DNA of 64,000 nt from Alphaproteobacteria bacterium (GCA_947475445.1 CANJLC010000002.1:124001-188000), one strand, 5' to 3'; positions 1-9,421 are shown, counted from the stretch's first letter. Notes: a model not told the origin generated them from the sequence alone. Program-made: numbers and translations.

Positions 1-192
1 CTCGCGATTGCGATGGTCCTTGTGCACGAAGCTGTCGACGTCGCGGAACTGCAGCTTGATGGCGGCGCGCACATTGTTGAAGCGCACCACCTTGGCGAAA
101 TCATTGACGATCTTCAGGCCGCGCTCGAGCTTGCCCCAGTGATTGTTGGCGAGTTCCAGGACGAACAGGTCTTCAAAAATCGGCGAGCGCAT
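1..192 (-). CDS. NeuB-family N-acylneuraminate/pseudaminate synthase, N-terminal part (cut by window edge)
   Basis: The first 64 codons of a minus-strand gene are present, starting at an ATG at 192; the rest lies beyond the left edge. The peptide has the N-terminal pattern of NeuB-type synthases: a strand ending ELANNHWG, then a helix, then AIKLQ, matching the usual 'E(I/L)xxNHxG ... xKFQ' beginning of the TIM barrel. These enzymes condense phosphoenolpyruvate with a hexosamine derivative to form nonulosonic acids (sialic, legionaminic or pseudaminic acid) in the cytoplasm. With only 64 residues the sugar cannot be told. pseB and pseC about 43 kb away make a pseudaminate synthase (PseI) reasonable, but that is inference. 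No upstream partner is visible because the neighbouring gene at 362 runs the other way. Confidence 0.75.
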   Translation of the reverse strand, partial: MRSPIFEDLFVLELANNHWGKLERGLKIVNDFAKVVRFNNVRAAIKLQFRDVDSFVHKDHRNRE

Positions 193-361
193 CGGGCCTC
201 ATGAGGGAACCTCAGGTTCCCGCTGGGTTGTTGCTTTGGAGGAAATCTTATTATCAGGGGGTTTCAGGATTCACAAGTGTGAACTGTGGTAACATCCCTG
301 GCTTTTCCCCAGACTTTCCCCGCTTTTGGCGGTTTTTTGCGCCCATGGTAGAGAGCCGGTA

Positions 362-1288
362 ATGGCCCATCTGGATGATTGCAATTTCGTGGTGACGGGT
401 GCTACCGGATGGCTGGGCAGGGCCAGCTTGGGCGCGCTGGAAGCGCGGCTGGGCGACGCCTTTGCAGCGCGCGTTTTCGCCTATGCCACCAAGGATGGAC
501 AGACCAGCCTGCAATCGGGCCGGATTGTGCGGTACGGCGCTCTGAATGCGATCAGCGAACTGCCGCCGGCGCGCTATGCGGTGCTGCATTGCGCCTTTCT
601 GGGCAAGGAGCGCGTCGCGGATATGCCGCTCGGCGATTACGTGCAGTTGAACGCGGCGATTTCCGAGCAAGTCTGTGACGCCGCCCGCAGGATAAAGGCG
701 CAGGCCTTGTTCGTGCCTTCGTCGGGCGCGGTTTATGCGAAAGACCGTATGCTGGAAACGGACATCGGCAAAAATCCCTATGGCGTTATGAAGCTGAAGG
801 ATGAGGCACGGTTCACCCGCCTGGCGGAGGAATTGCAATGCCCCTTGCTGGTGGCGCGGGTCTTCAATGTCGCGGGGCCTTACATGAACAAGACCACGTC
901 CTATGCGCTAGGCTCCATCCTGGAGGATGTGGCCCACCATCGCCCGGTACGGATCCGGGCGGCGCAGCGCATCATCCGGTCCTACAGCCATGTCATGGAC
1001 CTGATGGAGCTGGTGCTGGCCATGCTGGACGAGGGTGCCGCCAATCCGGTGTGGTTCGACACGGCGGGCGAGCGGGAAATCGAAGTTGGAGAGCTGGCGC
1101 GCCTGGTGCTGGATCTGCTGGGACACAAGGCGGGCGCGATTGAGCGCCCCGCACTTGATTCCACACTGCCGGACAATCGCTATGTGGGCGACGGCACAGC
1201 GATGCGGATGCTTGCAGCGCGGCACGACATCACCCTGCGGCCGCTGTCGGCGCAGATCGCGGACACGGCATCCTTCCTGGCAGGCTGA
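362..1288 (+). CDS. NAD-dependent epimerase/dehydratase family protein
   Basis: A 308-residue extended short-chain dehydrogenase. A Rossmann glycine motif (VTGATGWLGRA) lies near residues 12-22, an SSGAVY strand near 120 holds the catalytic Ser, and a YGVMK motif near 140 gives the Tyr-xxx-Lys pair. Enzymes of this type epimerise, dehydrate or reduce NDP-sugars using bound NAD(P). I start at the ATG at 362 (preceded by GAGAG) rather than the in-frame ATG at 326, because the fold begins just after 362. It is divergent from the NeuB-family gene and converges on a methyltransferase, so it probably acts on a nucleotide sugar for the same glycan. The exact substrate cannot be read from the sequence. 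Confidence 0.8.
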   Translation: MAHLDDCNFVVTGATGWLGRASLGALEARLGDAFAARVFAYATKDGQTSLQSGRIVRYGALNAISELPPARYAVLHCAFLGKERVADMPLGDYVQLNAAISEQVCDAARRIKAQALFVPSSGAVYAKDRMLETDIGKNPYGVMKLKDEARFTRLAEELQCPLLVARVFNVAGPYMNKTTSYALGSILEDVAHHRPVRIRAAQRIIRSYSHVMDLMELVLAMLDEGAANPVWFDTAGEREIEVGELARLVLDLLGHKAGAIERPALDSTLPDNRYVGDGTAMRMLAARHDITLRPLSAQIADTASFLAG

Positions 1289-1291
1289 CGC

Positions 1292-2281
1292 CTATCTCTT
1301 GCGGATCAGGAAACGCCCGTTCACGCCTGTGTCCCAGGCTTTGTAGCCCTGATCGACCTGGTCCTGCGCGCAATCCAACAATTCCAGACCATCGATGGAT
1401 TCCACAAGTTTCTGCATTCCCAGAATGTCGAATTTGTTGATGTGCTCGTGAATCAGGATAGGAGTGTCGACGATGCGGTGCGCGAAATCATTGCGCATCC
1501 GCGTATCCAGCTCATGCGGCACTTCGATGTACATCAGTCCGCCATGCACAAGAAAATCCCTGGCTTCCAGGACCATCGCCCGCGGATTTCCCACATGTTC
1601 CAGCACATGCATGCAGGCCAAAAAGGCATATGTTTCTTTGGAAGGGGATGCGGTCTTCGATACCCTGGTCTGTCCGACCGTAGCGTGCAGGGCAACGTCG
1701 GAGGGCTCGAAAATTTCGATGCTGCTGAATGTTTCGTACATGAACGGCGTCAGGAAGCGGCCGTCGCTGCCGCCATAATCGAGCGCCACGCCGCCCGCAA
1801 AATGGGCTGCATTTTTGCGCAGGAACGCATCCGCCGCTTTGTTGCGGTTGATGATCTCCAGGGGGTGATCTCCGATATTCCGGGCCAGCTTGGCATAGCT
1901 GGGCTCGACGGATACGCGGTCGCGGTTGTAGCTCTTGGAGCGATAGTCGCGGTAGAGCCCTTGCAAATCTTCGAAGGAATATTCATGCGATGGCGTAATG
2001 CTGTGGCAGGCGGCGCAGCCGGTCATAAATGTCCGGAATCTCCGCGGCGGCTTTTGCCGGCCCCAGAGTCTTTTCCAGATTTTGCGCAGGGCTCGAAAAC
2101 TTTGCCAAAGCGATATGTCTGAAGCCGCCAACAGCGGGAAATGGGAGAACAGCATGTGCTGGTCTTTGGCGGTGTCCACGCGCATCTCGAAGAAGCACGC
2201 ATAATGGCCAGCCGGAAGCATACTCGTGTCCAGGCTGCCGCAGACACGGCATGACGCAGATGAGAGCAGCAAAGGGGCCAT
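1292..2281 (-). CDS. Class I SAM-dependent methyltransferase with N-terminal Cys-rich (zinc-type) segment
   Basis: A 329-residue protein. The first 110 residues carry CRVCG and, later, CAACH, resembling the putative zinc-binding domain that precedes sugar C-methyltransferases. The second half is a methyltransferase fold: ALDYGGSDGRF (SAM-binding motif I) near residues 165-175 and a conserved MHVLEHVGNP stretch near 225, followed by HGGLMYIEVPHE. The fold transfers a methyl group from S-adenosylmethionine, here probably to a sugar or sugar nucleotide, since all neighbours are glycan genes. The gene converges on the epimerase at 362 and is divergent from the methyltransferase at 2529; the 247 bases between them must hold both promoters. 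The acceptor is unknown. Confidence 0.75.
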   Translation of the reverse strand: MAPLLLSSASCRVCGSLDTSMLPAGHYACFFEMRVDTAKDQHMLFSHFPLLAASDISLWQSFRALRKIWKRLWGRQKPPRRFRTFMTGCAACHSITPSHEYSFEDLQGLYRDYRSKSYNRDRVSVEPSYAKLARNIGDHPLEIINRNKAADAFLRKNAAHFAGGVALDYGGSDGRFLTPFMYETFSSIEIFEPSDVALHATVGQTRVSKTASPSKETYAFLACMHVLEHVGNPRAMVLEARDFLVHGGLMYIEVPHELDTRMRNDFAHRIVDTPILIHEHINKFDILGMQKLVESIDGLELLDCAQDQVDQGYKAWDTGVNGRFLIRKR

Positions 2282-2528
2282 TCGGGTCAGCTCTGTACAG
2301 GCCAGCAGGGCGGTTCAGCAGAAATCACAACGGCGTTTCCATTTTCGATGCGAATGACAACCGCTTCTCAGAGAAACGGGAGCGGATTTTCCAGCCATAG
2401 CATGGGATAGACTGGCGATCCAGACGTTCTTGCGAACCGCGCTTGCTCAAATTGACAGCAATCCTTATGTTGGAGTGTCCGATGACACGCCCCATCCGTA
2501 ACACCCCTGTTTTTGCCGCGCTCCGTGC

Positions 2529-3410
2529 ATGACGGCTCTGCGCAGGATCTATGAACTTTTTCCGCCCCGGATGCGGGAGCGGATCAAGCTGGTGCTCGGT
2601 GCGCATGGCCATGGCCGCAGCGGACTGGATGGTCTGAAGGCGCGCGACCATGCCAGGGGCAAGAAACGGCTGGACCGCGTAGCGCTGGCTCTGGCGTCGA
2701 CGATGCGCGATGCCGGGGTCACGTCTTTGCGCGGCCTGTCATGCCTCGAATTCGGCGCCGGCTATGTGCCCAGCGAGGTGCTGGTGTTTCATCTGCTGGG
2801 CGCGCGCCGTGTGATGGCCACGGATTACAACGCCATCGCGCAATTGCCCCAGCTGGCGGTAGCAGCGCGGGCCGCCAACCGCGCCGATACCCTGGCAATC
2901 CTGGCGCCTTTCGCGGATGGCGTGGACATCGAGCAGCGGCTGGACGAAATCCTCAAAGGCGACACGAAGAACTTCATCGCTTATGCCGCGCCGCATGACA
3001 TGAGTACTGCTCCTATTCTGCCGGCGTTCGACTTCATCCATTCCGTGTCGGTGTTCGAGCATCTGCCGGTACCGCGGGTGCCACCGATCCTGGACAATCT
3101 GGCGCGCTCGTTGGCCGCGGGCGGGCGGATGATCAGCGAGATCGACCTGCGCGATCACCGAGACTTGGATAATGCTCCCTTGGCCTTCCTGGCTCCGGGC
3201 AATGATTATGATCCTGTCCGGGATGCCGACCTGCGCGGCAACCGGCTGATGCGTGGTGAGTGGCTGGCGCTGTTTGGCGCCCAGCCAGACCTGGCAACCC
3301 GGCCGATCTACGAGAAAAACATGGAGCGGAGATTTCTGCCGGCCGGTTTTTCCGGCAACGGCGACGACGCGTTGGTGAGCTGGCTGGGCCTTTTGTCGGT
3401 GCGGACATGA
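2529..3410 (+). CDS. SAM-dependent methyltransferase
   Basis: A 293-residue protein with a recognisable SAM-binding core: CLEFGAGYVPSE near residues 75-86 (motif I), MATDYN (acidic ribose-binding position) near 98, and FIHSVSVFEHL near 170, the usual post-motif with His. A late helix-strand pair (AAGGRMISEIDLRDH) continues the fold. It probably methylates a glycan component. Its last bases overlap the following GT2 gene by 4 nt (ATGA), so the two are translationally coupled and likely one operon. The start at 2529 has no strong ribosome-binding site. The sequence does not show whether O-, N- or C-methylation is done. Confidence 0.75.
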   Translation: MTALRRIYELFPPRMRERIKLVLGAHGHGRSGLDGLKARDHARGKKRLDRVALALASTMRDAGVTSLRGLSCLEFGAGYVPSEVLVFHLLGARRVMATDYNAIAQLPQLAVAARAANRADTLAILAPFADGVDIEQRLDEILKGDTKNFIAYAAPHDMSTAPILPAFDFIHSVSVFEHLPVPRVPPILDNLARSLAAGGRMISEIDLRDHRDLDNAPLAFLAPGNDYDPVRDADLRGNRLMRGEWLALFGAQPDLATRPIYEKNMERRFLPAGFSGNGDDALVSWLGLLSVRT

Positions 3411-4426
3411 CCGTCAGCATCTGCATTCCCGCATACAACGCGCAGGAGACACTGGAGACTACGCTGAAGTCCATACTGGCCCAGACCTATCGCGATCTGG
3501 ACATTGTCGTGGTGGACAACGCCTCTACCGACGCCACGCCGCAGATCGTTCAGCGCTTCGCCGCGTTGGATTCGCGCGTGCGGCATCTGCGGTTTGAAGA
3601 GCTTGTCCATGGCCATGACAATTTCACCCGCTGCTTTGCCGCAGCGCGCGGCGAGCTTATGGCGATCTACCATGCCGATGACATTTATCATCCCACCATC
3701 GTGGCGGATGAGGTTGCCCTGTTGCGGCAGTATCCGGAGATCGGCGCCGTCTTTACGCGTGGGCGCACCGTGGACGGCGAGGGCAAGCCGTTCCCTGCAC
3801 ATTTCCCCATCCCCGACTCTATTTTCAACGGTGCGCCATTTGCAGCTTTCGATTTCGCACAAGCCTTACGGGCGGTGCTTCAATATGGCCACATCTTCCT
3901 GACCCCTTCGGGTATGGCGCGCACCGCCATCTACCGGGACGAGATCGGGCGTTGGCCCACACCGGAATTTGGCGGCTCGGCCGATCTGTATGTCTTTCTC
4001 ACCATCGCGCGGCGGCACAAGGTGGCCGTTCTCAACAAGACGCTGATCGATTATCGCACCAGCGCCGTGAGCGCCAGTTTCCGCTATGCCCGTCAACGCC
4101 GCGAGCGCCACGACATTTTTCAGACGCTGGAGCATTTCGTGGGCCGCGATGGCGAAGCCGTGATGAGTCCGCGCGACCACGCCAATTTTGATTTCCTGAT
4201 CCTGAAGGATGACATCAACATTGCGATCTCGCGCCTGATTGACGGCGACAAGGCCGGCGCCAGGGCGTTAATGCCGCGCCTGGCCAGCCCGCGCATCATC
4301 GCCGCGGCGCTGCGCTATCGCCGCCACGCCAAATTCCTGGTGGCCGGTTTTGGCGCGTGGTTTCTGTCTTTCGTGCCGCTGGGCGCGCAGTGGCGCGAGC
4401 GGCTTAAACGGCTGCGCTTCGGCTGA
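3407..4426 (+). CDS. Glycosyltransferase family 2 protein
   Basis: 339 residues, beginning directly with the GT-A fold: VSICIPAYNAQETL at the N-terminus, then VVVDNASTDAT near residue 35, and an acidic YHADDIYHP motif near 90 that would bind metal and the nucleotide-sugar diphosphate. Family 2 enzymes are inverting transferases that add one sugar from an NDP-sugar at the inner membrane face. The C-terminus has a hydrophobic/basic stretch that may associate with the membrane. The reading frame could extend upstream to 3260, but the ATG at 3407 overlaps the previous stop as ATGA and begins just before the conserved strand, so I chose it. Donor and acceptor are unknown. Confidence 0.85.
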   Translation: MTVSICIPAYNAQETLETTLKSILAQTYRDLDIVVVDNASTDATPQIVQRFAALDSRVRHLRFEELVHGHDNFTRCFAAARGELMAIYHADDIYHPTIVADEVALLRQYPEIGAVFTRGRTVDGEGKPFPAHFPIPDSIFNGAPFAAFDFAQALRAVLQYGHIFLTPSGMARTAIYRDEIGRWPTPEFGGSADLYVFLTIARRHKVAVLNKTLIDYRTSAVSASFRYARQRRERHDIFQTLEHFVGRDGEAVMSPRDHANFDFLILKDDINIAISRLIDGDKAGARALMPRLASPRIIAAALRYRRHAKFLVAGFGAWFLSFVPLGAQWRERLKRLRFG

Positions 4427-4430
4427 ATTG

Positions 4431-5846
4431 TCAGGCGGCGAATTTCAGGCCGCGCCGCATATAGGACGGCGGCGTAATCCCCATGCTGGAAAGAATGGCG
4501 GGCGCAAGCTCGCAGCTCGACACGCTGGCCGCCTGGCCGGCATTGCGCAGCGACGGGCCGTAAACCCAGGCCAGGCCTTCGGGGATATGATAGCCGGTGC
4601 AGCCCTGCTGGAAATCGGTTTCGATCACGCCCAGGCCGCATTCTCCCAGCGACAAAGTGCGGTTGCCGATATGGACCAGGTCGCGCTTGGCATCCGGATT
4701 GCGGATGTAGATGGACAGATGGAAAAAATTCCCCTTGCGGTCATACTTCAGGGGCGTGCGTGTTTCGGCCAGCGATGCCTGGCGCAGCATGGCCTCGAAC
4801 GCATCGGCCTGGCCATCCAGTATCTCGAACGCATAGTCCGGAACCATCGCGGCGCCGCGGCGCCATTGGCCGGGTGATACGCCCATCTGCGCAAGCAGCT
4901 TGGCGGGATCGGCCAACGTCAGTTCGGTATAGACCGGATCGGCCTCCGCGGCGGCCTGGCCCATGCTGCCGGCAAGGACCAGGAGGTAATCGGGCTGGGT
5001 CTTCACGAAATCTAGAAGCCGCCGCACCATGCGGTCCGCTTCGGTTACGGCGACATCGACTTCGGTGCCGAACGTCTCGATCCATTTGCGGTCATAGCCA
5101 TGGACCGCGAAATCGTCCGGATAGGACGCTGCCCAGAAGCGATGCATCGCAGCCGCAAGATGGTTTGTGAAGAACGTGGCGAAGTCGGGCTTGCTGCGCT
5201 TGAGGTGGGCCATGAACGCGTCAAAGGCCAGCACGCTCTGCGTGGTGCGTCGGCGCACTTTGCGCGCCACGTTCAGGCGCTCGGAGACAAGCTGTCCCAG
5301 GACCGAGGAGAAGGTGGATGGGCCGAAGCCCAGGCTGGGAAGGTGCGGCAGCGTGGCCATCGCCGTGCCCAGATTGAGTTTCATACTGAGATTGCGCGCG
5401 GATTCCCGCGCCATGACCAGGTTGAAGCGTTGGAAGCTTTCCAGCGCCGGCGGGAAAGCAGTGGGTTCCGGCGCGAAAGTATCCGGCAGGTAGAAGTCGT
5501 AATTGCTGCGGTCTTCGGGCACCGGATAGCTGTGTAGCGAGCCGCACACGCCCGCGCGGCCGCCGGCTTCGGCGACAATTGTCCAGAGGGATGGGTATTC
5601 CCGGTTCACCGCGGCCAAAGGCTGCCCCAGATGGGCAATATTGTGCAGGCTCTTGGGCACGCCGCGATGGACCGACGGCCAGGTGAACCAGGGCGACAGG
5701 CTGGGACCGGGGCCGTCTTCGCTGACCGTTTCCAGCTTCATCGCGGAAGCCCGCATTTCGCTCAAGGCCGATTGCGGATGGGTGTCGCAGAAATCGTCCA
5801 GCACGCGCTGGGGCACCTCATTCAATTCGAAAAGAATAACCTTCAT
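4431..5846 (-). CDS. Alkaline-phosphatase-superfamily (type I phosphodiesterase-like) protein
   Basis: 471 residues starting MKVILFELNEVPQ, the opening strand of phosphodiesterase/nucleotide-pyrophosphatase folds with an early acidic metal ligand. SPWFTWPSVHRG near residues 65-76 occupies the nucleophile region. The later position where active relatives usually carry Asp-His-Gly reads LLVLAGSMGQ, so two canonical metal ligands appear absent; activity is uncertain. The start is the ATG at 5846, which overlaps the stop of the upstream GT4 gene (ATGA); an in-frame ATG further up lies inside that gene. It is the last of four minus-strand genes (wzz, wzy, GT4, this), so a role in modifying or regulating the polymer made by Wzy is plausible but unproven. 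Confidence 0.65.
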   Translation of the reverse strand: MKVILFELNEVPQRVLDDFCDTHPQSALSEMRASAMKLETVSEDGPGPSLSPWFTWPSVHRGVPKSLHNIAHLGQPLAAVNREYPSLWTIVAEAGGRAGVCGSLHSYPVPEDRSNYDFYLPDTFAPEPTAFPPALESFQRFNLVMARESARNLSMKLNLGTAMATLPHLPSLGFGPSTFSSVLGQLVSERLNVARKVRRRTTQSVLAFDAFMAHLKRSKPDFATFFTNHLAAAMHRFWAASYPDDFAVHGYDRKWIETFGTEVDVAVTEADRMVRRLLDFVKTQPDYLLVLAGSMGQAAAEADPVYTELTLADPAKLLAQMGVSPGQWRRGAAMVPDYAFEILDGQADAFEAMLRQASLAETRTPLKYDRKGNFFHLSIYIRNPDAKRDLVHIGNRTLSLGECGLGVIETDFQQGCTGYHIPEGLAWVYGPSLRNAGQAASVSSCELAPAILSSMGITPPSYMRRGLKFAA

Positions 5847-6940
5847 GAGTTTTCGACCCGCAAGATCAGCTGGCGCCATTTTCGATAGCATACATCCCAG
5901 CGAAATTCCCGTTCGAATATTTCAAAGGCGGAATTGCCCATTTTTTCAAGGTCGGGCTTGTTCAGTTCCGTCAGAATGGTGCGGCAGGCCGCGATATTGT
6001 TGATGTCGATCAACCGGCCATTCACGCCATCGATGATCAGCTCCCCCAATCCGCCCACGCGGCTGGCAATCACGGCCTTGCGGTTTCGCATGGCTTCGAT
6101 TGCGGCCAGCCCGAACCCTTCCGAACGGGACGGCATGATCATCGCATCGACCTGGGACAGGATCTTGTCGACCTGCGCTGTATTGCGCCAGCCCAGGTGG
6201 CGCAGGTTTGGCCGAGCAGGCAGCACATACTGCTTCACGCCGCGAATATCTTCGCCTACCAGCCAGACGGTAATGTAATCCAGGCGAGGATCCTTGAAAA
6301 TATCATACAGGATATCCAGGCCCTTCTGACGTTCAAAACGCCCGACAAAGGCCAGATTGATGGCTTGCGGGTCCAGCGGCAGCACGGGCTCGTCTGCCGG
6401 TGCGGAGGGCAGCAGGCCGTGGCGGATCACGCTGTGCTTGCTGTCGGGAATGCCCGCGTCATGGCCGACGCGAAATTCGTCATGCGAGATGCTGACAATG
6501 GCGTCGCAGCGATAACTGAGCGCCGCTTCAATTTTCTTGTAGGCCAGCCTGCTGAGAAAGAAGAAGTCCTGGGAAAACGACCAGCCATGCGGGCAGTAAA
6601 TGGTCTTCCAGGAGCCTTTGAACAGCCGGCCCCATAGCCCTGGAAACGAACTGTGCAGGATGACGACGTCCGGATTGATCGCCTTCAGGCGCTGATGGAC
6701 CTGCCAGGCGATCTTGATGGCGTGAAGCGGATTGCGCGTGCTTTCATAGGTCGCGATATGGGGCGCCACGTCCAGAAGCTTGGCTTCCGTGGCGCGTTGA
6801 TCATGCAGCAGGGTGATTTCGGAAAAGGCGGGATCATCGATCTGCGACTGGATCATGTGCGCGACAAAAGTGGCCACGCCGCCGCAGCAGGTTTCGACCA
6901 CATGGACGACGGAAAGCGCACCAGGTTCCTTGCCGGTCAT
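5843..6940 (-). CDS. Glycosyltransferase family 4 (GT-B fold)
   Basis: 365 residues. The N-terminal domain opens VVHVVETCCGGVATFV, a glycine-rich acceptor-side loop. The C-terminal domain shows VGRFERQKGLDIL near residue 205 and the nucleotide-sugar-binding stretch PSRSEGFGLAAIEAM near 280, with the E-x7-E arrangement of retaining GT4 enzymes. It would add a sugar to the growing lipid-linked repeat unit on the cytoplasmic side. The ATG at 6940 overlaps the stop of the upstream polymerase gene (ATGA) and its own stop overlaps the next start, so the genes are tightly coupled. An upstream in-frame start at 7039 lies inside the polymerase gene and was rejected. Sugar specificity is unknown. Confidence 0.85.
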   Translation of the reverse strand: MTGKEPGALSVVHVVETCCGGVATFVAHMIQSQIDDPAFSEITLLHDQRATEAKLLDVAPHIATYESTRNPLHAIKIAWQVHQRLKAINPDVVILHSSFPGLWGRLFKGSWKTIYCPHGWSFSQDFFFLSRLAYKKIEAALSYRCDAIVSISHDEFRVGHDAGIPDSKHSVIRHGLLPSAPADEPVLPLDPQAINLAFVGRFERQKGLDILYDIFKDPRLDYITVWLVGEDIRGVKQYVLPARPNLRHLGWRNTAQVDKILSQVDAMIMPSRSEGFGLAAIEAMRNRKAVIASRVGGLGELIIDGVNGRLIDINNIAACRTILTELNKPDLEKMGNSAFEIFEREFRWDVCYRKWRQLILRVENS

Positions 6941-8292
6941 TGGGCGGCCTGTTCTTGTAGCCGCGGCGAGGCCGGCGCTTGCGCCGCGATCTTGGGCGAG
7001 CGCAAGGCGATGCCCAGCAGCAGGCCCAGCATCAGCCATGTCTGCACATGAAAGAAAATATGCTCAAACATGGAAACCGTGAACATGAAGGCGATGATGC
7101 CCGCGAAGATATCGAGGTCCTTGCGAACCCTGGCAAGGATGAAGCGTCCCAGGGCGTAAAAAGTCATGGCGCAGATCGCAACGCCCACCAGGCCGGTATC
7201 GAACAGGAACATCAACGGCACGCTGTGGATGTAGCCGATGTCGGGGAAGCCGTAATTGGGCGAGAAAATATCGGCGGCCCAGCCATAGCCGAACAGGCTC
7301 CTGAGCGGGGTGCGGGTCATGGCCTCGAAGATGGCGGCGGCGGTGTTGAGCCGGTCGTTGCCGCCGGGGCTGTCGCCAAGACTGGTGCGGCTGATCAGAA
7401 GCGCGCGCAGCAGGTCATTGCTGAGGGTGACGACCAGCAAAACGCCGATCAGCATTCCCGCCGCCAGGAATATGCGTGTCCGCTGCTTGGGTTCGCTGAA
7501 CATGGCATACACCATGTACCCGACCACCAGTCCCACCCAAGCGCCGCGCGTCAGAGACATGAAGATCGCGCCCATCAGGATCGCGGCTACCGAAATCTTC
7601 GTGGCGGTTCGCCAGCCGGTCCAGCGCAGCATAAAGACCGAGTAGCCGGCGATTTCGCCGAATTCATTGACGCTGGCGCCGGGATTGAAGCGGAACAGGC
7701 GTCCCGCCATGTGGATTTCCTCGACGCTGACGGGCACTAGGGCGTCCTTGGTGAGGTCGCCGGTGAAAAGGCCGTAAGTCATGAAGCCGCCGATAAAGGT
7801 GGCAAAAAGCGTGGCGACGACGTAGCTCAGCGCGGTATCGCGCTGACCATTCTTTCGCGTCGAGACATAGTTGATCACATAGGCGCAATAGATGCTGGTG
7901 AAGAGGATCGAAATGATCCGCAGCAGCGGCGAGCCGGCGGAGGTGGCGTTCGAGGCCGCCGCCACAAACATGCTCTGGCTGATCGGGTAGAGAAACACAA
8001 TGGAAAGCAGCGCGGGAAGAACCAGTATGAAGGGGACAAAAAGGAATTTGTCGACTCCCTTGATGAAGCTGATCAGCAGCGAAATGCTGCCCACGATGGT
8101 CGTGAAGATGAAGCCGGCCTTGACGCTGACCAGGTTGAGGAACGGCAGGTAGAAGAGCTTGCCGATGGTCAGCAATGCCACGCCGATCAGGAACAGAACA
8201 TCTTCAGCGCGGCGTTTCCTGCCGCGCATCAAAAGAAGCGAGAACAGCAGGATAAAACCGTAGGAAGAATAAAATATGAAGTCTTTCAGCAC
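6937..8292 (-). CDS. O-antigen ligase/polymerase family membrane protein (Wzy-like)
   Basis: A 451-residue, very hydrophobic protein with roughly ten to twelve predicted membrane spans and a large periplasmic loop in the second half (residues about 300-370), the layout of Wzy polymerases and WaaL ligases. Around residue 240 lies a short span followed by SLTRGAWVGL, a stretch typical of the Wzy_C domain. Wzy joins undecaprenyl-linked repeat units in the periplasm; a neighbouring Wzz gene directly upstream argues for polymerase rather than ligase. The start codon is GTG at 8292. It sits 35 bases after wzz and overlaps the GT4 gene by 4 nt. Confidence 0.75.
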   Translation of the reverse strand: MLKDFIFYSSYGFILLFSLLLMRGRKRRAEDVLFLIGVALLTIGKLFYLPFLNLVSVKAGFIFTTIVGSISLLISFIKGVDKFLFVPFILVLPALLSIVFLYPISQSMFVAAASNATSAGSPLLRIISILFTSIYCAYVINYVSTRKNGQRDTALSYVVATLFATFIGGFMTYGLFTGDLTKDALVPVSVEEIHMAGRLFRFNPGASVNEFGEIAGYSVFMLRWTGWRTATKISVAAILMGAIFMSLTRGAWVGLVVGYMVYAMFSEPKQRTRIFLAAGMLIGVLLVVTLSNDLLRALLISRTSLGDSPGGNDRLNTAAAIFEAMTRTPLRSLFGYGWAADIFSPNYGFPDIGYIHSVPLMFLFDTGLVGVAICAMTFYALGRFILARVRKDLDIFAGIIAFMFTVSMFEHIFFHVQTWLMLGLLLGIALRSPKIAAQAPASPRLQEQAAQ

Positions 8293-8327
8293 AGGCTGTC
8301 ATCTCACATTCGGGAACGTGGCGTTCC

Positions 8328-9242
8328 CTAGGCCATTTTGCGGCGAGATCCGCCCGTCAGCCTTTTCCCCAGGCTCCGCAGCCATTGCGTTGGGCCCCGT
8401 GTCGAAAGGCCGCGGCCGCGGCGTTCGCTGGTGACCGCCTCCCACACCAGGATAAGGAAGATGCTGAATGCGACGCCGACCGTCAGGCCGATCATCTGCA
8501 GCAGCCTTTTGCGGGGCGATGTTGGGGTTGCCGAAGCGGTGGGTCCGTCCAGAAGCTGCACGGCATAGGGCAGATCCACGCTGGTGACCATGAGAAAGCG
8601 TTCCTGGTTCACCAGCAGAGAACCCATCGCGTCCAGCATCGGGCGGCTGCTTTCGCTGCGGAAGCGGTTCTCGATGAAGTCGGTGAATTTCCGGGCGCGC
8701 TCCACGTCGATGGAGCGGACCGCCATGTTGCCTTCATGGTAGACGTCCAGCAGGAATTCCTTGGCAAAGGCCCGGTCCGGGGATTGCATCGAAACGGTGG
8801 TCGTGTCGCTGGCGTTCAAAATGATAAGGCCGCCAAGCGTGCCGGTCAGAGCCGCCAAGCTGGGAATGGTGGTTTCGCCATGCTTGCGGCCGACGTAATG
8901 GTATTTCGCATCCAGCCTGCGCGCGAAGTTCTCGGTTTTGACAAGGGTCAGAAAGAGGTTGAACTTGGTGTCGTTGCTGAAGCCGGTGCCCAGGCCGATC
9001 AGGGCGATGGTGCCGCTCAGTCCGCCGCTGCTGGACGCGCCGGGCGTGCTGTCCACCGAGGTGACATGGCCGACAAGCAAGGTGGCGGTGTAGCGCGTGG
9101 GCGTATAAATAATGTAGGCCTCAACCGCGATAAGGAAAATGGCGGTCACGATACCGACGAATAGCCGCTCATCCCAGACTTTGACGAGAAAGCCGATTGC
9201 TGTAACTTTGTTGTCATCGTCAGAGGCGACGTCGTTCGTCAT
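8328..9242 (-). CDS. Wzz-type polysaccharide chain-length determinant / co-polymerase
   Basis: 304 residues with the two-helix hairpin topology of Wzz proteins: one membrane span at about residues 28-48, a long periplasmic domain, and a second span at about 250-270, followed by a short basic cytoplasmic tail. There is no C-terminal tyrosine-kinase domain, so it is a short co-polymerase rather than a Wzc. The N-terminal segment after the first span (YTPTRYTATLLVG) is the typical Wzz pattern. It sets polymer length together with Wzy, whose gene follows. It is the first gene of a minus-strand run and is divergent from the FkbM gene at 9422. Confidence 0.8.
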   Translation of the reverse strand: MTNDVASDDDNKVTAIGFLVKVWDERLFVGIVTAIFLIAVEAYIIYTPTRYTATLLVGHVTSVDSTPGASSSGGLSGTIALIGLGTGFSNDTKFNLFLTLVKTENFARRLDAKYHYVGRKHGETTIPSLAALTGTLGGLIILNASDTTTVSMQSPDRAFAKEFLLDVYHEGNMAVRSIDVERARKFTDFIENRFRSESSRPMLDAMGSLLVNQERFLMVTSVDLPYAVQLLDGPTASATPTSPRKRLLQMIGLTVGVAFSIFLILVWEAVTSERRGRGLSTRGPTQWLRSLGKRLTGGSRRKMA

Positions 9243-9421
9243 GTTTTTTCATTCTTGCCAGTAGGCCGAGGAAAGATTTTGCTAGAGTTCCCGCGTACGA
9301 ATCCCCGCAAAGTCGCTGCGTTCCTAGCACATGGAAGCGGGCGAATTCAAACGCGTCCATGCCGCCCGGCGCCGGGCAACGACCGGGCACGCCCTTCCGT
9401 GTCCGGTCGGGTAAAATACCC

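Noticed and set aside
2282-2528. TTGACA in the gap between the two divergent methyltransferases
   Set aside because: No acceptable -10 element at 16-18 bases, so I do not call a promoter.
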